A DNA stretch of 64,000 nucleotides from Isoetes taiwanensis (taxonomy: Eukaryota > Streptophyta > Lycopodiopsida > Isoetales > Isoetaceae): assembly GCA_021234155.1 (NCBI GenBank), contig JAJEKV010000073.1:5244001-5308000 (forward strand), given 5' to 3'. This document shows, piece by piece, positions 1-11,639 of this stretch. The stretch's first letter is position 1. The number at the start of each line of letters is the position of its first letter. The notes under the pieces were generated by a model. That model worked only from the letters and a program-made list of their open reading frames with translations. It did no database searches and was not told the origin of the DNA. The position numbers were made by a program, and so were the translations under genes.

Positions 1-612
1 CAGAAAACTAAAAAATAATTTAGTTTGAAATTTTTATGCACTATAACTAGAGGGTATTTCGGAACTGATACTTGAAAAAACAACAAAAAGCCAATTAGAT
101 TTCATATTAGGTAAAGTTGCTCTCGGGTTCTTGCACAGTCAGACTGATAGGAGATTTTAATCAAATTCTACCCTTTAGGTTGTTAATTTCCTGAAATTTT
201 TAAGTTGCCTTCAATCTAGACACCAGTCAGAGATATCTCAAATTTCCAAAACTAAAAAAACTTGTTCCATCTTCAATGCAAAAAAAAATAGCTTGCATTT
301 TTGGTATTGACCAATTTTTGACCCAGTCAGAAGTGTGATTTTGAGAACCTTGCTTATCTCAGCTCTATCTAGACTTTTGAACACTGATTCCCACATCTGT
401 TAAGAAGATCTCTATCAAAAAATCAATTGATTTGCTTGATTTGATTTTTAAATGGCACAAGTTTATGGTTAGACCATTTTTTTGCTTCGGGGAAAGCGAT
501 CGATCTTGAAATTTCGATTGACTTTTCCGGTTTTGGTGATTGAGTGGTTGCCTTAAGCAACACGGAGGTTCTAAACCATTAGGTTGGAGGTTTTGCCAAA
601 AAGCCTTCAACA
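1..612 (+). repeat. 5' LTR, truncated by the window edge
   Basis: Aligns from base 1 with 8726 onward and ends ...TTCAACA at 612, after which the copies diverge. By comparison with the 3' LTR, about 90 bases of its left end are missing. Differences from the 3' copy are concentrated at CAG/CTG versus CG/CGG sites (for example 321-330, 487-530 and around 560). Confidence 0.9.
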
Positions 613-655
613 TTTTGGAGGTTTCTAGAGATTACTATACTTTGAAGAAGAATTA

Positions 656-1689
656 ATGGCACCAAGAAGGGGAAATGATCATCTTGAGCGACCCGGAGGC
701 ACAAGAAAACCACGAGAGTTCTCTTTGTGCCCCAAGGAATCAATGTATTGGGGAACACTTGTCTCCATCAATCTTATGAGCTTAGTGTGCGGTTCTGCAC
801 CAACTTTTGATCCTAGCATAAATGCTAATTATTTTTGAAGGTTTTTGAGGAATATTACGGGATTATGGACACAAGAAAGGTTGCAAGCTCTCGAGAATTC
901 AAGAAATGTTTCAAGAATGAGGAGGTAAGAGCATGGTTAGATTATGTATTTGCTTTAGGTACTAGAACATGGGAAGATATTGTGCCTAAGTTTCTAACCA
1001 GATTTGGGAAATTGGTTAAGCCAAGAGAATTAGCTCACGGAGCTACACTCATTCCACATTAAGCATGGTGAGACTATTCATCAATATCTGAGAAAGGTTT
1101 AATGCATATTTGTTAAAATGCCAAACTGAGCATGTCCTCCATCATACTTTGGATTTAGTAGCGGCTTTTATAAATGGATTAAGTAGCGGACCTAGGGTGC
1201 ACAAGAAGATGACCGGGATCTGAGGATTACGAAGGATTTGACACCATACATAAGGCCTTTACTAAAGCTTCTGAGAATTAGCAGATGTTTATTTACGTTC
1301 AACCGAACCTATGATGCGATTTACTAATGATCCTTTTTCACCGAATTTGAGCAGGAATACACAACATCGGTGCCAATCTATCTTTGTCTTGAAGGAGAAG
1401 AGAACTACCAAAGGCTTTGAGGAGGCAATTATCCCTACTGCAGATTCAAAATCTGAGTTGCTCAAGATGGTGAGGCATTGGCTGAAGTGACTAAACAACT
1501 TCAAGAGTTGAAGGCATCCAAACACGAGAAAAGGGTCTTTCCCCATGCATTCATTGTCTAAGGGATAGTCATTCTTCTGAAGTTTGTTATTATAGGCCTT
1601 GCCTTAAAGTGTGGTAGGAGAGGGCATTATGGTAAAGAATGTCTGTTTGTACTTTTTGTAAGGGCATAGGTCATCTTGAAGATAAGTGT
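656..1689 (+). pseudogene. gag remnant with two zinc knuckles
   Basis: The open pieces at 656-838 and 835-1062 include a W-x3-V...TWEDIVPKFLTRF pattern of the retrotransposon gag core. Further on, at about 1600-1642, a CCHC zinc knuckle (KCGRRGHYGKEC) is readable, its first cysteine displaced by a frameshift. A second complete CX2CX4HX4C knuckle follows in another frame at 1648-1689 (C-TF-C-KGIG-H-LEDK-C). Gag forms the virus-like particle and its knuckles bind element RNA. Several frameshifts and stops separate these parts, so no complete Gag can be read. Confidence 0.7.
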
Positions 1690-2181
1690 AGTGTCAAAGA
1701 GTATTTTTGCTAGACAAGAGTTAGCCAAAGCAAATGAAACAAGTGCATCTATCAGATTTGTGCGAGGAAATGGAGGATCAAGAAGAGATTTTGGTACGTA
1801 CACACTCGAGGAATCTTTGGAATCCAAAGGCAAAAAGCGAGAATTTGTAACCAAAGAAGGGAATGCGAGTAAGAGGTAAAGATTTTGAAGGCAATCAGGT
1901 ATTATCTCATCCCTTGCTCAAAAATTGTTCATCAAGATAAGGAGAGGAAAGATGAAATTATTAGGGTAGTACCACCTCCTCCAGCCCAAAAAATTTGCAA
2001 GAAAAGATAAAGAAGGAGAAGATTTGGAGATTTTGCTAAAAAATTCTAAGATAAGCATAGACTTACTAACCTTGCTAAGGATTGCTCCCTCTTCTGAAAA
2101 AAAAGTTGTTGAGTTTAAATGAGGGAAAAGAGGATATGTTTACTAATCATGTTGGTGAGCTTGTATTATCGAGGATGATCT

Positions 2182-2560
2182 TTGATCCGGGGCCTTTTAC
2201 TTGTGTTGCAAACATTGGTAAAAGGTTCTAACAAAGTATTATTAGATGGTGGTTCCCCTTTGAATGTGATGCCACATCACATAATGAAATCTTGTGGTTT
2301 GGAATGTGATAGGCGAGCACCTATGGTTTTGAAATCATTCTCTAACACAAAAATTCATCCTATAGGGATAATTAGTAGTGTTTTTAGTTGACATTGAGGG
2401 TATTATTGTGGCTGCTAGTTTTGTGGTGGTAGCTTTTGAAGGGGTTGATGAGAATCTTGATATTTATGATCTACTTTTGGGGGAAATGGTTTCTCTTGTG
2501 GATGCAAGGCCGGTGTGGTCAAGGGAGAATGTATTATTTCAGATGGGAAAAAAAAGTGAC
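2182..2560 (+). pseudogene. Retroelement aspartic protease remnant
   Basis: The frame at 2182-2391 carries VLLDGGSPLNVMP, the active-site loop of retropepsin in its DGGS form, which is typical of Tat/Athila-type Ty3 elements. A frameshift near 2380 leads into a piece with YDLLLGEMVSL, matching the flap-to-C-terminal LLG motif of the same fold. The catalytic Asp is present. The domain would process the element's polyprotein. Confidence 0.72.
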
Positions 2561-2714
2561 TCTCTACAACGGGGTTGGAGGCTGGAGGCTTTAAATTTCT
2601 TAGAGATAGACATGCTATCCCAAAATCCTTGTGGAGAATATGAGATTTCTGTTCCTACAATTGCAACATGTTCAATAGAAGAGGGTAAGCTAAAAAATCT
2701 GGTGAACATGCATA

Positions 2715-3110
2715 CATGTGGTTTGATGGAGGTATATCAAAAAAATTGAATATTCTTTGCTTCTTACGCAATTATCGAGAGATAACTCTAACAAGCTTTT
2801 GGCTAAAGTTGGCAGAATTTACTCGGGGATAACATCAAATGTGGCAGAATCTGAGCTCTATTAGCGAGGCTTACAAGAAGCCAAACATTTGGGAATTAAT
2901 GAGCTGGTTATATTTGGAGATTCTCGGCTTGTTTGCAAGCGGTATTGGGAGAATATCGGTCAAAAAGAATCTGGATATGATTTTCTTAAGGGATGAAGTT
3001 TTGGGAGAATTATTGGATTTCAAAAGATGGGAGATACATCATATACCAAGGGAGTTTAATTCAGAGGCTGATGCACTTTGCAGAGGTGTTCTATTAGAGC
3101 ATCTAGCTGA
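2715..3110 (+). pseudogene. RNase H domain upstream of RT (archaeal-like type)
   Basis: Spread over two frames are the four acidic positions of an RNase H: WFDGGIS (about 2717-2737), NVAESE (about 2838-2855), FGDSRLVC (about 2922-2945) and a C-terminal HIPREFNSEADALC (about 3039-3080). The last motif, H-I-P-R-E-x-N-x-x-A-D, is characteristic of the archaeal-like RNase H found in Tat elements and some plant LINEs. A stop near 2861 and frameshifts break it. The domain lies after the protease and before the reverse transcriptase, whereas in described Tat elements known to me the extra RNase H follows the RT. Confidence 0.72.
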
Positions 3111-3289
3111 AGGTGCCATCAATGAGGAAGAATTGGAGAGGAAAGAATTACGGCAGTTGTATCCCATATTAGTGATTAATGCTAGTGAGGAAAAGCAGGC
3201 CGGGGAGCTGAAGATAAAAAGAATAATCGGGGAAAGGACTCTTTATGTAGGGGATTTATTTCGGGGAAGAGGATGAGAGTAGGGTAAGA

Positions 3290-4252
3290 GATTTTTTGAA
3301 GAATGGAGTGATGTATTTGCTTGGGATTATGATGAGCTGAAAGGGGTTGACAAGAAGATTTGTGAATTTGAGATAAAACAAAGGAAGGAGTTAAGCCAGT
3401 AATACAAAAGCGAGGAGGATAAATGGATCATTGATGACCTTGATTAGGGAAGAATTGAATAGGATGAAGGATCTTTGGGGTAATAGCGAAATTATGAATC
3501 GAATGGTTATCTTGTATAGTACTGTTGAGAAAAAAGAATAAGACAATTAGGATATGCATTGATTATAGGGAGCTCAACAAAGCCACAATTAAGGACTGTT
3601 ATCCTCTCTACCTTTTTAGAGGAAGTGCTATATGCGATGCTTGAGGTAAGGAAATGTTTTCATTCTTGGATGGTTTTTCGGGTTTCAATCAAATCAGCAT
3701 AAAGGAGGAGGATCAACCAAAAGGCGCTTTCATTACACCTTGGGGTAATTTTGCAATGAAAAAATGCCTTTTGGACTAATGAATGCTCCTGCCACTTTTG
3801 AGAGAGCTATGGACACTATTTTCAAGGAGATGCACATCAATTACTTGAGGGTGTTTACGGATGATTTGTGTTTAGGCACATTTATCGAGAGATCATTTCA
3901 GTTTGCTAACAAAAAAATATGTTCATTATGCGGGGGAAGTGGAGTGAGCCTAAATCCTAAGAAATGTGTTTTCTTTCTGTTCTAAAGGGATCTTCTTGGA
4001 CATGAGATATCAACTCAAAGGGATCGAGGTGGCTCTGAGGGGAAATTGGAAGCCTTGAAGAAGTTGACACCACGAAACCCTCAAAAGGTTAAAGGTTTTA
4101 TGGGGATGACAAGTTTTCTTAGGATATATGTGCCTCACTTATCACACATTATTTGTCCTATAGCCGGGTTGACCGGGGTTGGTAAATACTCCAAAGAAGA
4201 GAGTAAGTATATTTTTATAAAATGGGATGATGTTTGCCGAGAGAGCTTTTGA
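3290..4252 (+). pseudogene. Reverse transcriptase remnant (Ty3/gypsy)
   Basis: The pre-RT segment DVFAWDYDELKG is near 3310-3345. Then come RICIDYRELNKATIKD (about 3549-3600), FLDGFSGFNQISI (about 3664-3705), MPFGLMNAPATF (3764 on), and the catalytic box written FTDD at 3854-3865, where YVDD or YIDD is usual. The thumb/connection segment LRIYVPHLSHIICPIAGL follows at 4046-4252. These are the ordered blocks of a Ty3/gypsy RT. Multiple frameshifts disrupt it. The F in place of the first Y is either decay or lineage variation. Confidence 0.85.
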
Positions 4253-4259
4253 GGAAATT

Positions 4260-4665
4260 ATAGAAACCCTTTGCAATCCTACTATTTTAAAACCTCGATC
4301 TTACAAAAACTTTCCTTTGCATATATAAGTGTGACCAGGAGAGCCATAGGTATAGCCACCTTTCTGAGGAACATGGAATTATAGCCTTTTCAAGCAAAAT
4401 CTGGTGCGACCACAGAACTTAGATATCAAAGATTAGAAAAAAGTCTTCTTTGCACTAATGTTCTTATTGGAAAAGCATGGACACTAACATACTTGAGTCA
4501 TACCGGGTTTTCATGAAGCAAAACCCATTGACACTATTGTTTGCAAAAAATTTACCAAAGGCAAAGTTATGCAGATGGGCTTGTAAGGTACAAAATTATG
4601 ATATTGACATTAAAGTAATTAAAGTTCTTGAAGATCCTAGTGCTTATTTGCCTAATATGATGTTT
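4260..4665 (+). pseudogene. Second RNase H / connection remnant after RT
   Basis: Downstream of the RT thumb, weak traces of the usual gypsy RNase H are readable: AIGIATFLRN, then after frameshifts ...ELRYQRLEKSL, and finally RWACKVQNYDIDIKVIKV...EDPSAYLPN at 4560-4650. The last matches the end of the gypsy RNase H/connection, where the family normally has RW..L..YDI......ADALSR. The terminal A-D pair appears as S-A-Y, so this domain seems catalytically dead. With the domain at 2715-3110, the element carries two RNase H-like regions. Confidence 0.55.
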
Positions 4666-4739
4666 AAGTATGAAGATCAAGAAGGTTTGAATGAGGAAAA
4701 TACAACTAACATAGTAGCTTTTGGCAGTGAGATGATTGA

Positions 4740-5995
4740 TTGGCAGGTTGACATTAAGAATTTTTTGGAGCATGCTGAGATACCAAAAGATCTGAATAGC
4801 AGCCAGCTGAGGAGGTTCAAGGAAAAGTGTAAAACTTTTAGGCTCATTGAAGGTGTGCTATGCAAGGTGGATAAAGAAGGGGTGCTGCTCAGGTGTGTTG
4901 ACAAGGGTGAGGCTGAATTAATCATAGAGGCATGCCATGAAGGCATTTGTGGAGGCCATTATGCTGTAGATACTACAGCAAAGAAGATCATGAGGTCAGG
5001 GTACTTTTGGCCAACCTTGTTTAAAGACTGTTATAATAAAATTAAAAGTTGTCATAAGTGCGGTTTTTTGAAAAAAGAATATTGCAGCCGGCACCACTTC
5101 GCACCATTGTATCACTGGACCATTCCAAGTTTGGGGTTTGGATTTTATAGGACCCTTAGATCCCCTTCATCTGCTCAACATCAATATATCTTGGTTGCAG
5201 CAGTTACTTCACTAAATGGGGAATTTGTACCTCTTAGGGAAGCAAATGCTTTTTAAGCTGCTAGGTTCTGCATGAAAATATTTGCGCGGCAGGTTTGGGA
5301 TACCTTTTAAAATTATATCGTGACGGAGGAACTCGGTTTGTAAATCAAGTTATTGCTACACTCCTAGAGATCCTTAAGGTTAAGCATGTAAAGAGTTCAG
5401 CCTACTATCCACGGGGAAATGGCCAAAGCGGAATCAACAAACAAGGTTCTTAAGTCCATATTGCAAAAAGCTGTTAGTTTGTCAAAGAGATTGGCATGAA
5501 AAACTTTTATGATGCATTGTGGGCTTATAGAACTACGATAAAAATTCTACCAATCATACTCCATTTAGCTTGGTTTATGGTGTGGAATCTGTGGTTCCTA
5601 TAGAGCTCGAGTTACCTTCATTAAGGTTGGCTCATAGAATCAATCTGGAAATGGAAGAAATTTGTGAGGGAAAGGTGTGTAAGGCTGATGCAATTGGATG
5701 AGCACCTGAGATATGAAGCGAGAAAATCTTTGTTATGATTAAAAAGGCCAAGGATGTTGCAGCTTTTAAAAGCTGCTCCACAAGCTCAAGGAATATTCAA
5801 GGAAGGGGAATTGGTTTTGAAATGGAATAAAGCAAGGGAGAAGGTTGCAAGCAAATTTGAGAATTTATGGGAGGGTCCTTTTTGAAGTTATAGGTGTAGC
5901 GGGGCCGAGATTCATCTTGGTTAAGATCTGTGGAAGATAACTATAAGCTGCCAAATCCTATCAACATTCTACATTTGAAGAGGTATTGGCAACAA
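4740..5995 (+). pseudogene. Integrase remnant
   Basis: An HHCC zinc-binding region is intact in the frame 4477-5256 (HEGICGGHY ... SCHKC, about 4934-5062). The catalytic core is degraded: the expected first Asp region reads GFGFYRTLR. A DGGTRFVNQ block near 5320 holds the second Asp, and a NGQ..E..NK block near 5420 holds the Glu only after a one-base shift. ALWAYRTT (about 5518), SLVYGVESVVP (about 5570), a KFENLWEGPF piece (about 5850) and a LPNPINILHLKRYW piece (about 5950) mark the C-terminal part. At least four frameshifts are present. Confidence 0.82.
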
Positions 5996-6258
5996 CATGT
6001 TGCCCTATGTTTGTTTGCATAATCTGAAGATGCATCCTTAACTTAAATTAGGATTTAAGTGTGTTTAGACATAAATTCAACTTTGAGAAAAATTATAAAA
6101 GATAAAAACATCAAAACATCAAAAACATTTTGTTCTATATGTTGCTATGATTGATTAAGTATTATTCTGACTTTATTCTTTGCTTAAAATGTCATGTGTA
6201 GCTTTTACTTGGGGTTTAGCGATCCAGGGATGTTGTCTTCAAGAGGTTGAATATTTTC

Positions 6259-6925
6259 CATGCGAGGTTCACCGGTCGACCATCATTCATCATTGCATTA
6301 GTGATCTTGCTGAGCATCGAGCCTTATTCCTTACCTTCACTTCATGATCATGTCCTTCTAGCAAGCTACGCCAAATCAACATCCCACCTGGCGGGCTTGC
6401 AAATGCTAATCATCTTTATTTGTCATGCGGTGCATCGGGCTGGCCATTATTCATCTGCACATTTGTGGTCCTACCTAGCATCAAGCCTTATCATATACTC
6501 TTCTTTCCATATTCCTATTCCTTTAGCAACCAGCGCCAAATCAACATCCCACCAAAGCGGGGCTTGCAAATGCTAATCACCTTTATTTGTCATGCGGGTG
6601 CACCGGGTTGGCCATCATTCATCACGCACATTTGTGGTCCTACCTAGCATCAAGCCTTATCATATACTCTTCTTTTCATATTCCTATCCCTTTAGCAAAC
6701 CTTTGCCAAATCAACATCCCACCAAAGCGGGCTTGCAAATCTTTTGAACATTTTATTTCCATGCGGGTGCACCACCATTGTCATACTTCCATCACGCTCA
6801 CTTGTTGGCCTATTTATTCCATATGACTTCACTCCTTGCCACATTCATTTCCCTCGGAAGTGCCTAGTTCAACTTCCCATCAAGGCAAACTTCCCAACAT
6901 CTTTCTTTTGTGAGGTTGAAGTATG
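6259..6925 (+). repeat. Tandem repeat, ~167 bp x 4, in the element's 3' UTR
   Basis: Units starting CATGCG(G)GTGCAC begin at 6259, 6424, 6591 and 6760. They share the order: CATCATTCATC, CACATTTGTGGTCCTACC, CATCAAGCCTTATCATATACTC, GCCAAATCAACATCCCACC, GGCTTGCAAATGC. Copies 2 and 3 are nearly identical; copies 1 and 4 have drifted. Open frames across it (for example 6247-6576) are by-products of the repetition. Confidence 0.88.
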
Positions 6926-8620
6926 GGAATTTGCGGACCGACTTCCTCTTTCTTTTAGCATGATCTTTGCCACATTTTGTGGGCAGCAAGAAAATTGTAC
7001 AACACAAGAAGAAGACAAGCTGCCAATGCTGATTTTAAAAGCTGATTACACTCTTGAAGGATTATTTTGTTGGATCATTGAAGAATTTTTTTGATGAAGA
7101 CTAAGGAAGGACATTCATGGAAGCTATTTCATTAGATCAAATTAAATGGTCACAAGGAGCAAGAAAAAGTCAAGTCATCATATTTGAGCAAACAAGAGAG
7201 CAAAGGACACAAACATTTACTTTGAAGACATAAGAAGGTTTTGAAGACCCCCAAGAGTTCCATGGTATGTGCAAAATAACTCTAGATCAAGTTCATATTG
7301 AGGCAAATTCCTATACCATTATTTCACCCCATACCACCTTCTTTCCTTGATTTCCAAGTTGGTACATCCTCAATCAACCTTGTTTTCCAATTGACAACAT
7401 TTTTTGTCTAGCCAAAAAGCTTCACTCTCATCTCTTCCATAACTCCATACATTCATTTCCATGATAAGCTTCCAAAAGAAAAATGGTCAAGAAATTTGCA
7501 AAGTTATGCATAAAGGTGGCATTGTGCCACGTATAACCTTGGAAGCCACCTCACATCTCCATCATTCCTCATCATCACTTACATCATACTCCCTCCATCC
7601 CCAAGTTCAAAAATTAAAAATTGGCTAAAAGGGCTTCCATTTTTCAAGTTGATTATGATTCTATGTAATATTGCCACTTGGGAGTGCCATGTCATTTGCA
7701 CATCATCCTCCTCATCATCATATATGCCATACCGTGTCATCCACATCCATAAGTTGAAAAAGTTTTTTGGCTAGACAAAAATTAAGTCAAGATACATTGC
7801 CATGTCATTTGCCTAGTCATCACCATTGCCATGTCATATGCCATCACAATTGCCTAGTCATTTTTTTGCCATATTTCACATCCTATGGTTAAGCTATGCA
7901 AAAAATTATTCCTAACAAAAGATTCCAATTGAGATGGGAGAATATGCTAATATCCTTTATCTTGGCCTTTGGATTATTGCCTTGAGATTCGTGCCTTTCT
8001 ATAAAAATTAAAAAATTTTCCTATTCTACCCCACCTAGCATTCTCTCCCCCCCCCCGCCGGCTCATCCACCAATCCACACCCTCCACGTGGCACTATGGG
8101 GCATGGGGGCGGGAGCCTGGGCGGTTCCCCTTCATAATGGCACGTTTATTGAGGAAGAAATTGCGGTAAAATTCCTTTTATACACTAGTGCCTTTTTCTA
8201 AACATGCACCGTGGGATATTTGGACTATTTTTCAAGAACCCTAATTTTCGATGAAGGCCAAGATCCAGGAAAATTGGTTGGAATTACACCTTAATCATAG
8301 CTCGCACCCTCCATTCACCTACACGCATCCATACAGACTCATAAACAAACAAAAATTTGAATTTCAAAGCGAGGGAATTTGCCAAGATTTGAACCGAAAC
8401 GGGGCCGTTTAAGATGGATTGAGATCTTGCATTGTTTTCAGGGGTTGTATCGTGAAGAACGTCGACTTGAAGCTTTTAGAGGCGGATTGGTGATTCCTAG
8501 TTTGCATTTGCTCCTCTAGCCTCCAAATTCGGAAGAATTGGCCGGGCTATTGAGATTATCGACCACTTTTGAGATTATTGACAATTTGATCTGTTTGATT
8601 GTTTTCACGAGACCATTAGA
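6926..8620 (+). other. Long 3' untranslated region of the Ty3 element
   Basis: About 1.7 kb without any recognisable domain. It has CATGTCATTTGCC/CCTAGTCAT motifs repeated at 7685-7865, a C-rich run at 8047-8058 and TATA-like stretches (CTATAAAAATT near 8000, TTTTATACAC near 8178). I see no gene here. Confidence 0.55.
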
Positions 8621-8635
8621 CTCGGGGGAAATTGA
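8621..8635 (+). other. Probable polypurine tract of the Ty3 element
   Basis: A CTCGGGGGAAATTGA run immediately precedes TGTTGATC at 8636. The LTR ends TCAACA, the inverse of TGTTGA, so this is the best candidate for plus-strand priming and the LTR start. It cannot be confirmed against the left LTR, whose start is outside the window. Confidence 0.55.
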
Positions 8636-9345
8636 TGTTGATCTTTTGAATAGCTTCTTGAATGAAAATCGACCTTAGAAAAAAATTAGGTGTGGTGATT
8701 GTTCTTGAGCTTAATCCTTGATTTTCAGAAAACTAAAAAATAATTTAGTTTGAAATTTTTATGCACTATAACTAGAGGGTATTTCGAACCGATACACTTG
8801 AAAAAAAAACACAAAAAGCCAATTAGATTTCATATTAGGTAAAAAGTTGCTCTCGGGTTCTTGCAGTCAGGGGTGATAGGAGATTTTAATCAAATTCTAC
8901 CCTTTAGGTTGTTAATTTCCTGAAATTTTTAAGTTGCCTTCAATCTAGACACCAGTCAGAGATATCTCAAATTTCCAAAACTAAAAAAACTTGTTCCATC
9001 TTCAATGCGCAAAAAATAGCTTCTTTGTTCTTTGGTATTGACCAATTTTGACCCGGTCGAAGTGTGATTTTGAGAACCTTGCTTATCTCAGCTCTATCTA
9101 GACTTTTGAACACTGATTCCCACATCTGTTAAGAAGATCTCTATCAAAAAATCAATTGATTTGCTTGATTTGATTTTAAATGGCACAAGTTTATGGTTAG
9201 ACCATTTTTTTTGCTTCAGGGAAAGCAGTCTGATCTTGAAATTTCAGTGACTTTTCCAGGTTTTGGTGATTCAGAGTGGTTGCCTTAAGCAACCTGGAGG
9301 TTCTAAACCATTAGGTTGGAGGTTTTGCCAAAAAAGCCTTCAACA
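8636..9345 (+). repeat. 3' LTR of the Ty3 element
   Basis: 710 bp from TGTTGA to TCAACA, which are perfect 6-base inverted ends. From 8726 it matches window bases 1-612. The start is inferred from the inverted ends and the purine tract; the end is firm. Confidence 0.78.
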
Positions 9346-9349
9346 GACA

Positions 9350-10300
9350 TGATGCAGGAATTGGAGAATCTAAGGAAATTGAGGAATAATGGTGTGTACA
9401 AATAAGGGGGTATGGAGCAGAACTGATTGACAAGGACGTCGTTCGAAAACAACCTACAACCAATAGTAAGAACATGGGAATCAATCAAGGGAATGGTAAA
9501 AGCTGTGGGATTAGAGATCAGGGGGAGCCAAGAAGATGGATACGAGGCAAAAGGAAAAGGAACGAGAGGGACTAAGAGGGCTTACAAATAGGATATGCTA
9601 AGCATGGAAAGTCAGTGTGGGCTAAACAAAGAAAAAGGAGTCAGGCGAATAGGGAAGAATGGGGGGGTAGATACCGTGGAAAACAAGGAAACTGCAGGAG
9701 GAGGCATGAGAAAGAACATGGAAAGCAGGAACTTGCAATAAATAGGAGAGGATATGGTTTGTCTGGCTGAAACTTGGGAGTACCAGGAAAAAAGACAGCC
9801 AGAGGTTCGCGGATATCTCTTACTATTAAGCTAAAAGGAAGGGGGACAACGGGGGAAGTGTGTTAGGTCTTGCAAAGCAAGATATTAGAAGGAAAAATTG
9901 AAGAAGCATGCATAGATGGTGAATACATGGTTGTACATCTGATATCGATGGATAAATAAAGTCTCTTTTTAATAATAGCGTATGTATAACTGAATTCGGA
10001 TATCGAAGAAATTTTTAAAAATTGGTGAAGCTCTAAATAAGTGGAGAAATAAGGAGATGGTTGCTGGAATTGGGGATTTCAATGCAAGGATAGAATGGAG
10101 AGCAATCCAAATATGTAACTTCCACAGAGCTAGGTGAAGGCATAATGGAAGAACATCCAGGGTTCGAAAGATTCTTAGAAGAGAACAAGCAGGGAAACAA
10201 GGGAAAACGCAAATTGACATTTGAGTTTTTTGAAGGCTTTAGCGTGAAGATCAAAGTTCTTGCTATTGGCAGAGATTGCTTTTCAAGTATTTGACTGGCC
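9350..10300 (+). pseudogene. LINE endonuclease fragment
   Basis: A plus-strand frame near 9755 reads DMVCLAETWEYQEK, matching the D...L.ETW block of L1-type AP endonucleases. At 10072-10089 the strand reads GDFNAR, the catalytic Asp/Asn block of the exonuclease-endonuclease-phosphatase fold. The spacing is right for this family, but frameshifts and stops separate the two motifs and no reverse transcriptase follows. It directly abuts the Ty3 element, which probably inserted into it. Confidence 0.6.
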
Positions 10301-11639
10301 AAGATGTGTAAGCTTGGGAATGTCAGTGAAATGTCCCATTTATGTCAATCTCAATGAAAATTCGACTTTGGCAGATATTTGATTGTGCATTTGCATTGTT
10401 GAGTGTTTATTTTTGGTCCTTTTAGATTCTTGTTCAAAGTATTGTGCAAAAAGTGATGTTTGTGCATTGCCAAAAGTCATGCAAGCAAGTGTTAAGAATT
10501 AAGAAACAAGGCAAGCATTTGAATTGCTATAAAATTAATACAAAGCATCCATAAGTAATTACTTAAGGATTAGATATGCTTCTATTTCAAATACATCAAA
10601 GAAAGATGTCTGTGCATGTTAGATGTGTGGACAAGTTATTTCAGGGAGAGCATAAATTGACATTCGAGAAAAGCATAAGAAATATAAAGCTTTGAATCAT
10701 TGTTACAAAGTTAAAATTTGCAAATAAAAAAGGCCATCTTGTAAAAGCTAGCTACATGTTTTTGTTGAAACAACCTGATACACTGTAAGGGGCGTTTCTT
10801 AAAATATGATCCTAGACTATTTATGCTAGATTCTTTGCATATCGTAGCATCTCTTTAAGTTGACATGCATTAAAAACTGAAATGATATGTGCATGGTGTG
10901 GAATTTGCTAAGAGTGTGTAATACACTTCAATTTTGAATTTCTTACTTTTTCTTGTAAAATCCTTAGAGTGGTCATTTGAAGTGATCTAGAGATTCTAGC
11001 TACAGAGTTTGGAGATTTGTCCAGGAATATATCCAACAACATGTTAGTACGATTTAGGGTCGAAAAAACCTCGATATCCACTCACATGTTATATATGGCC
11101 TACACTATGTGAAACCCTAGGGAAATTAGGTCAAGCAATGCATTAGTCTTACCTATCTATTTATTTATCTTTTTGGCCGCATTCTCCCACTCCTTAAGCA
11201 TGATACAACAAACCCAAACAACTTAAAAAGAGATCTTATCTAAACATAGCAAGTTTTCTTTTCTAAAAATGAGGTTCTCTTCATAGATGGTTTAAGATAT
11301 TCCTAACCTCGATGTGAGGATTCTAGTGGTATGTGTAATACTAGCAGACGATATCACAGGATTCCGGCTGAAAGTAGGTCCGGCATTGGCAAAACTGTGC
11401 AGTTACATATTTACTGCAAGATTTTCAACAGTTCTGGACTTGATTCTATCCAAAAGCACCTCAATTCAACTTTTCGTTGCTCCAGTATGTTCTTATTACC
11501 TTGAAGTGGAGCTTAACAAAATGCCCTCCATGTTGCCAATACACAGCCTTACCCATACCGAGGCGATACAACAAGATGGCATGACCGCCAAGGAGCCATA
11601 TTGTTAAAGGTTACTTGAGATATATATGCAATCGATTCG
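10301..11639. other. AT-rich stretch, no gene seen
   Basis: Translations in all frames give only short unrelated pieces. The longest, 11314-11607 on the plus strand, matches nothing I recognise. Probably old intergenic or repeat-derived DNA. Confidence 0.4.

Larger units (their letters stand above)
1..9345 (+). mobile_element. Ty3/gypsy LTR retrotransposon, Tat-like, decayed
   Basis: Bases 1-612 recur at 8726-9345 as a direct repeat, and between them lie gag, protease, RNase H, reverse transcriptase, a second RNase H remnant and integrase, all on the plus strand. Integrase downstream of reverse transcriptase is the Ty3/gypsy order. A DGGS-type protease, an archaeal-like RNase H and tandem repeats in the 3' untranslated region are known for the Tat/Ogre group, so I infer a Tat relative. 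Every domain is broken by frameshifts or stops, so the copy as written is not autonomous. The left end lies outside the window. The right LTR ends in CA at 9345, followed by GACAT, which would be the target duplication if the same bases precede the left LTR. Confidence 0.9.

Noticed and set aside
6247-6826. Overlapping plus-strand frames of 75-109 residues
   Set aside because: They repeat the same peptide because they lie on the 167-bp tandem repeat; there is no family motif.
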